A DNA stretch of 6,103 bases, taken from contig CAKRIN010000050.1 in the NCBI GenBank assembly GCA_934343805.1, positions 1-6,103 of the forward strand, in the 5' to 3' direction. The notes under the pieces are model-generated. The model worked only from the letters and a program-made list of their open reading frames with translations, did no database searches and was not told where the DNA came from. Shown here in pieces: positions 4,034 to 6,103 of this stretch (position 1 is its first letter; every line of letters begins with the position of its first letter). The position numbers were made by a program, and so were the translations under genes. Origin of the DNA: an uncultured Lachnospira sp. GTDB taxonomy: Bacteria; Bacillota; Clostridia; Lachnospirales; Lachnospiraceae.

Positions 4034-6103
4034 TTATCCAATCTGTGAAAGAATTGTATCAGGTACTTTGGCAATAAGCTCATCAATGCCAGCTGGATTC
4101 TTACCACCAGCCTGAGCCATATTAGGACGGCCGCCACCGCCACCACCAACAATAGGAGCAAGAGCCTTGATAAGGTTACCGGCATGAGCACCCTTGGCAA
4201 TAACATCATCTGTTGCCATTGCAATAACGCTAACTTTGTCAGCACCCTGTGCACTGACGATAACAACAACACCTGAACCAATCTCACCCTTTAACTTGTC
4301 ACCAAGGTTTCTTAATTCATTCATATCAACTCCGTCAACCTTAGTTGCAATATACTTAACTCCGTTAACTTCCTTGATATCTCCTGCTGTATCTCCAAGT
4401 GCATTATTAGCAAGCTCTGCCTTAAGCTTCTCATTCTCGCTCATAAGTGACTTAATCTCATCATTCATGGCTGTGATCTTCTTAACAAGCTGTACAGGCT
4501 CTGCCTTAGCTGCCTTAGATGCATCCTCAATAGTCTTCTCAAGCTCTGCATAATACTTCATAACGCCTTTATCAGTAAGAGCCTCTATTCTTCTTACACC
4601 TGCTGCAACACCGGCCTCAGATACAATCTTGAAAAGTCTGATATTAGCAGTATTGGCAACATGAGTACCTCCACAGAACTCCTTAGAGAAATCTCCAATA
4701 GATACTACTCTTACCTTTTCACCATACTTCTCACCAAAAAGTGCCATAGCTCCTGTTTTCTTAGCTTCCTCAATTGTCATCACATCAGTAACAACAGGAA
4801 TAGCCGCAGCAATCTTTTCATTAACAATATCTTCAACCTTAGCAAGCTCTTCCTTAGTCATGCTCTGAAAATGTGTAAAGTCAAATCTCAATCTGTCAGG
4901 ATCAACATAAGAGCCCTTCTGCTCAACATGGTCTCCAAGAACGATTCTTAATGCTTTCTGAAGAATGTGAGTTGCACTGTGGTTCTTGCATGTATCCGCT
5001 CTGTAAGCAGGATCTACTGACATTGTAGCAGTATCTCCAACCTTCATCATTCCCTTAGTCATAGTTCCGACATGACCGATCTTGCCGCCTTTTAACTTGA
5101 TAGTAGTCTCAACAGCAAATTCGCCTTCAGATGTCTTAATAACACCCTTATCGCCTTCCTGACCACCCATAGTAGCATAGAATACAGTCTCATCTACGAT
5201 AACAGTTCCCTTATCGCCTTCAGATAAAGCATCAACTACCTCTTCCTCAGTTGTAAGAACTGTAATCTCAGATTCATTAGTGAGCTTGTCATATCCAACA
5301 AATGCGCTTGTTATAGCAGGATCAATCTCATCATATACAGTTGCATCTGCACCCATATAATTAGTTACCTTACGTGCATTTCTTGCCTTAACTCTCTGCT
5401 CTTCCATAGCTGCATTGAAGCCGGCTTCATCAATTGTAATATTCTTTTCTTCAAGAATTTCCTTAGTAAGGTCAATAGGGAATCCATAAGTATCATAGAG
5501 CTTAAATGCATCTGCTCCTGGTAATACATTCTCGCCCTTAGAAGCAAGTTCAGCTTCCATATCATTAAGAATGCTTAATCCCTGATCAATAGTCTTATTA
5601 AACTTATCCTCTTCCTCTGAGATAACCTTAGTAATAAATGTTTTCTTTTCCTCTAATTCAGGATATCCATCCTTAGAGCCTTCAATTACAGTTTCACAGA
5701 GTTTAGATAAGAACTTTCCTTCAATTCCAAGAAGTCTTCCATGTCTTGCAGCCCTTCTTAAAAGTCTTCTTAAAACATAGCCTCTGCCTTCATTAGATGG
5801 CATAATTCCGTCACTTACCATAAATGTTACTGAACGGATATGATCTGTGATAACACGGATAGATACATCCTGTTTCTCATCTTCTTTATAGCTGACTCCT
5901 GCCATCTCGCATACCTTGTTACGAAGTGCCTGTAATGTATCAACATCAAAGATAGAATCAACATCCTGAACAACAACAGCAAGTCTTTCAAGTCCCATAC
6001 CAGTATCAATGTTCTTCTGGATAAGATCTGTGTAATTGCCATGTCCGTCATTGTTAAACTGAGAGAATACATTGTTCCATACTTCCATATATCTGTCACA
6101 GTC
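4034..6103 (-). CDS. alaS: Alanyl-tRNA synthetase, lacking its N-terminus at the window edge
   Basis: This cytoplasmic class II synthetase charges tRNA-Ala with alanine and hydrolyses Ser/Gly mischarged on tRNA-Ala. The window shows 689 residues. Aligning its editing site to E. coli His564 leaves about 190 residues outside, for a full length near 880, typical of the family. Visible features in order: class II motif 3 (TGMGLERL, about 39-46); the tRNA-recognition middle domain; the editing-domain zinc site HSATH (375-379) and CGGTH (477-481), with the same 102-residue spacing as E. coli; a coiled-coil-like linker (about 510-560); and the C-terminal DHHA1/C-Ala domain with the Gly-rich GGGGGGRPNMAQAGG (about 651-666). 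Both catalytic halves look intact. The TAA stop is at 4034-4036 and the gene ends directly at the 141-bp repeat. Its promoter, and any T-box leader, lie outside. Confidence 0.98.
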   Translation of the reverse strand, partial: DCDRYMEVWNNVFSQFNNDGHGNYTDLIQKNIDTGMGLERLAVVVQDVDSIFDVDTLQALRNKVCEMAGVSYKEDEKQDVSIRVITDHIRSVTFMVSDGIMPSNEGRGYVLRRLLRRAARHGRLLGIEGKFLSKLCETVIEGSKDGYPELEEKKTFITKVISEEEDKFNKTIDQGLSILNDMEAELASKGENVLPGADAFKLYDTYGFPIDLTKEILEEKNITIDEAGFNAAMEEQRVKARNARKVTNYMGADATVYDEIDPAITSAFVGYDKLTNESEITVLTTEEEVVDALSEGDKGTVIVDETVFYATMGGQEGDKGVIKTSEGEFAVETTIKLKGGKIGHVGTMTKGMMKVGDTATMSVDPAYRADTCKNHSATHILQKALRIVLGDHVEQKGSYVDPDRLRFDFTHFQSMTKEELAKVEDIVNEKIAAAIPVVTDVMTIEEAKKTGAMALFGEKYGEKVRVVSIGDFSKEFCGGTHVANTANIRLFKIVSEAGVAAGVRRIEALTDKGVMKYYAELEKTIEDASKAAKAEPVQLVKKITAMNDEIKSLMSENEKLKAELANNALGDTAGDIKEVNGVKYIATKVDGVDMNELRNLGDKLKGEIGSGVVVIVSAQGADKVSVIAMATDDVIAKGAHAGNLIKALAPIVGGGGGGRPNMAQAGGKNPAGIDELIAKVPDTILSQIG

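Noticed and set aside
3898..4287. Minus-strand 129-codon frame crossing the end of alaS and the repeat element
   Set aside because: It is an out-of-frame reading of the alaS C-terminus, with Leu/Val-rich low complexity, continuing into the hairpin element; alaS explains the coding signal.
4194..4951. Plus-strand frames antisense to alaS
   Set aside because: They mirror a highly conserved alaS region and have no recognisable domains or start signals.
5365..6099. Alternative minus-strand frames inside alaS (5365-5565 and 5827-6099)
   Set aside because: They overlap alaS in another frame, while the alaS frame carries all the family motifs.

Overview
The window looks like a chromosomal segment from a low-G+C, Gram-positive, probably endospore-forming member of the Clostridia. 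Lachnospiraceae is my best guess, from protein style and gene order; this is inference. Every gene I support is on the minus strand, so transcription runs from the high-coordinate end to the low-coordinate end.

In order of transcription: (1) alaS, alanyl-tRNA synthetase, without its first ~190 residues (4034-6103). (2) A 141-bp, highly structured inverted-repeat element directly behind the alaS stop codon (3890-4030). (3) rpsU (ribosomal protein S21, 58 aa) with a strong extended -10 promoter, a structured leader and a clear intrinsic terminator (3519-3860). (4) An AT-rich accessory stretch (about 1960-3480). It holds an unrecognised 116-aa protein, a nucleotidyltransferase-fold gene cut by one in-frame TAA, and a small three-helix membrane protein. 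(5) The sporulation genes yqfC and yqfD, followed by the start of phoH, as a tightly overlapping operon (1-1780).

alaS and rpsU are translation housekeeping genes. yqfC/yqfD are conserved sporulation genes, and upstream of yqfC I find a sequence that fits the mother-cell sigma-E promoter consensus, with the canonical 14-bp spacer. phoH follows with an 8-bp overlap and would share that transcript, as in the Bacillus yqfC-yqfD-phoH arrangement.

The accessory stretch is bounded by a terminator on each side (behind rpsU and in front of yqfC), so it looks like a self-contained insertion between conserved genes. Its first two genes overlap by 29 bp and resemble a two-gene, toxin-antitoxin-like or defence-like nucleotidyltransferase module, apparently inactivated or split by the stop codon. 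The items most worth a second look are the cloverleaf-like repeat element, the interrupted nucleotidyltransferase with its small partner, and the sigma-E promoter.
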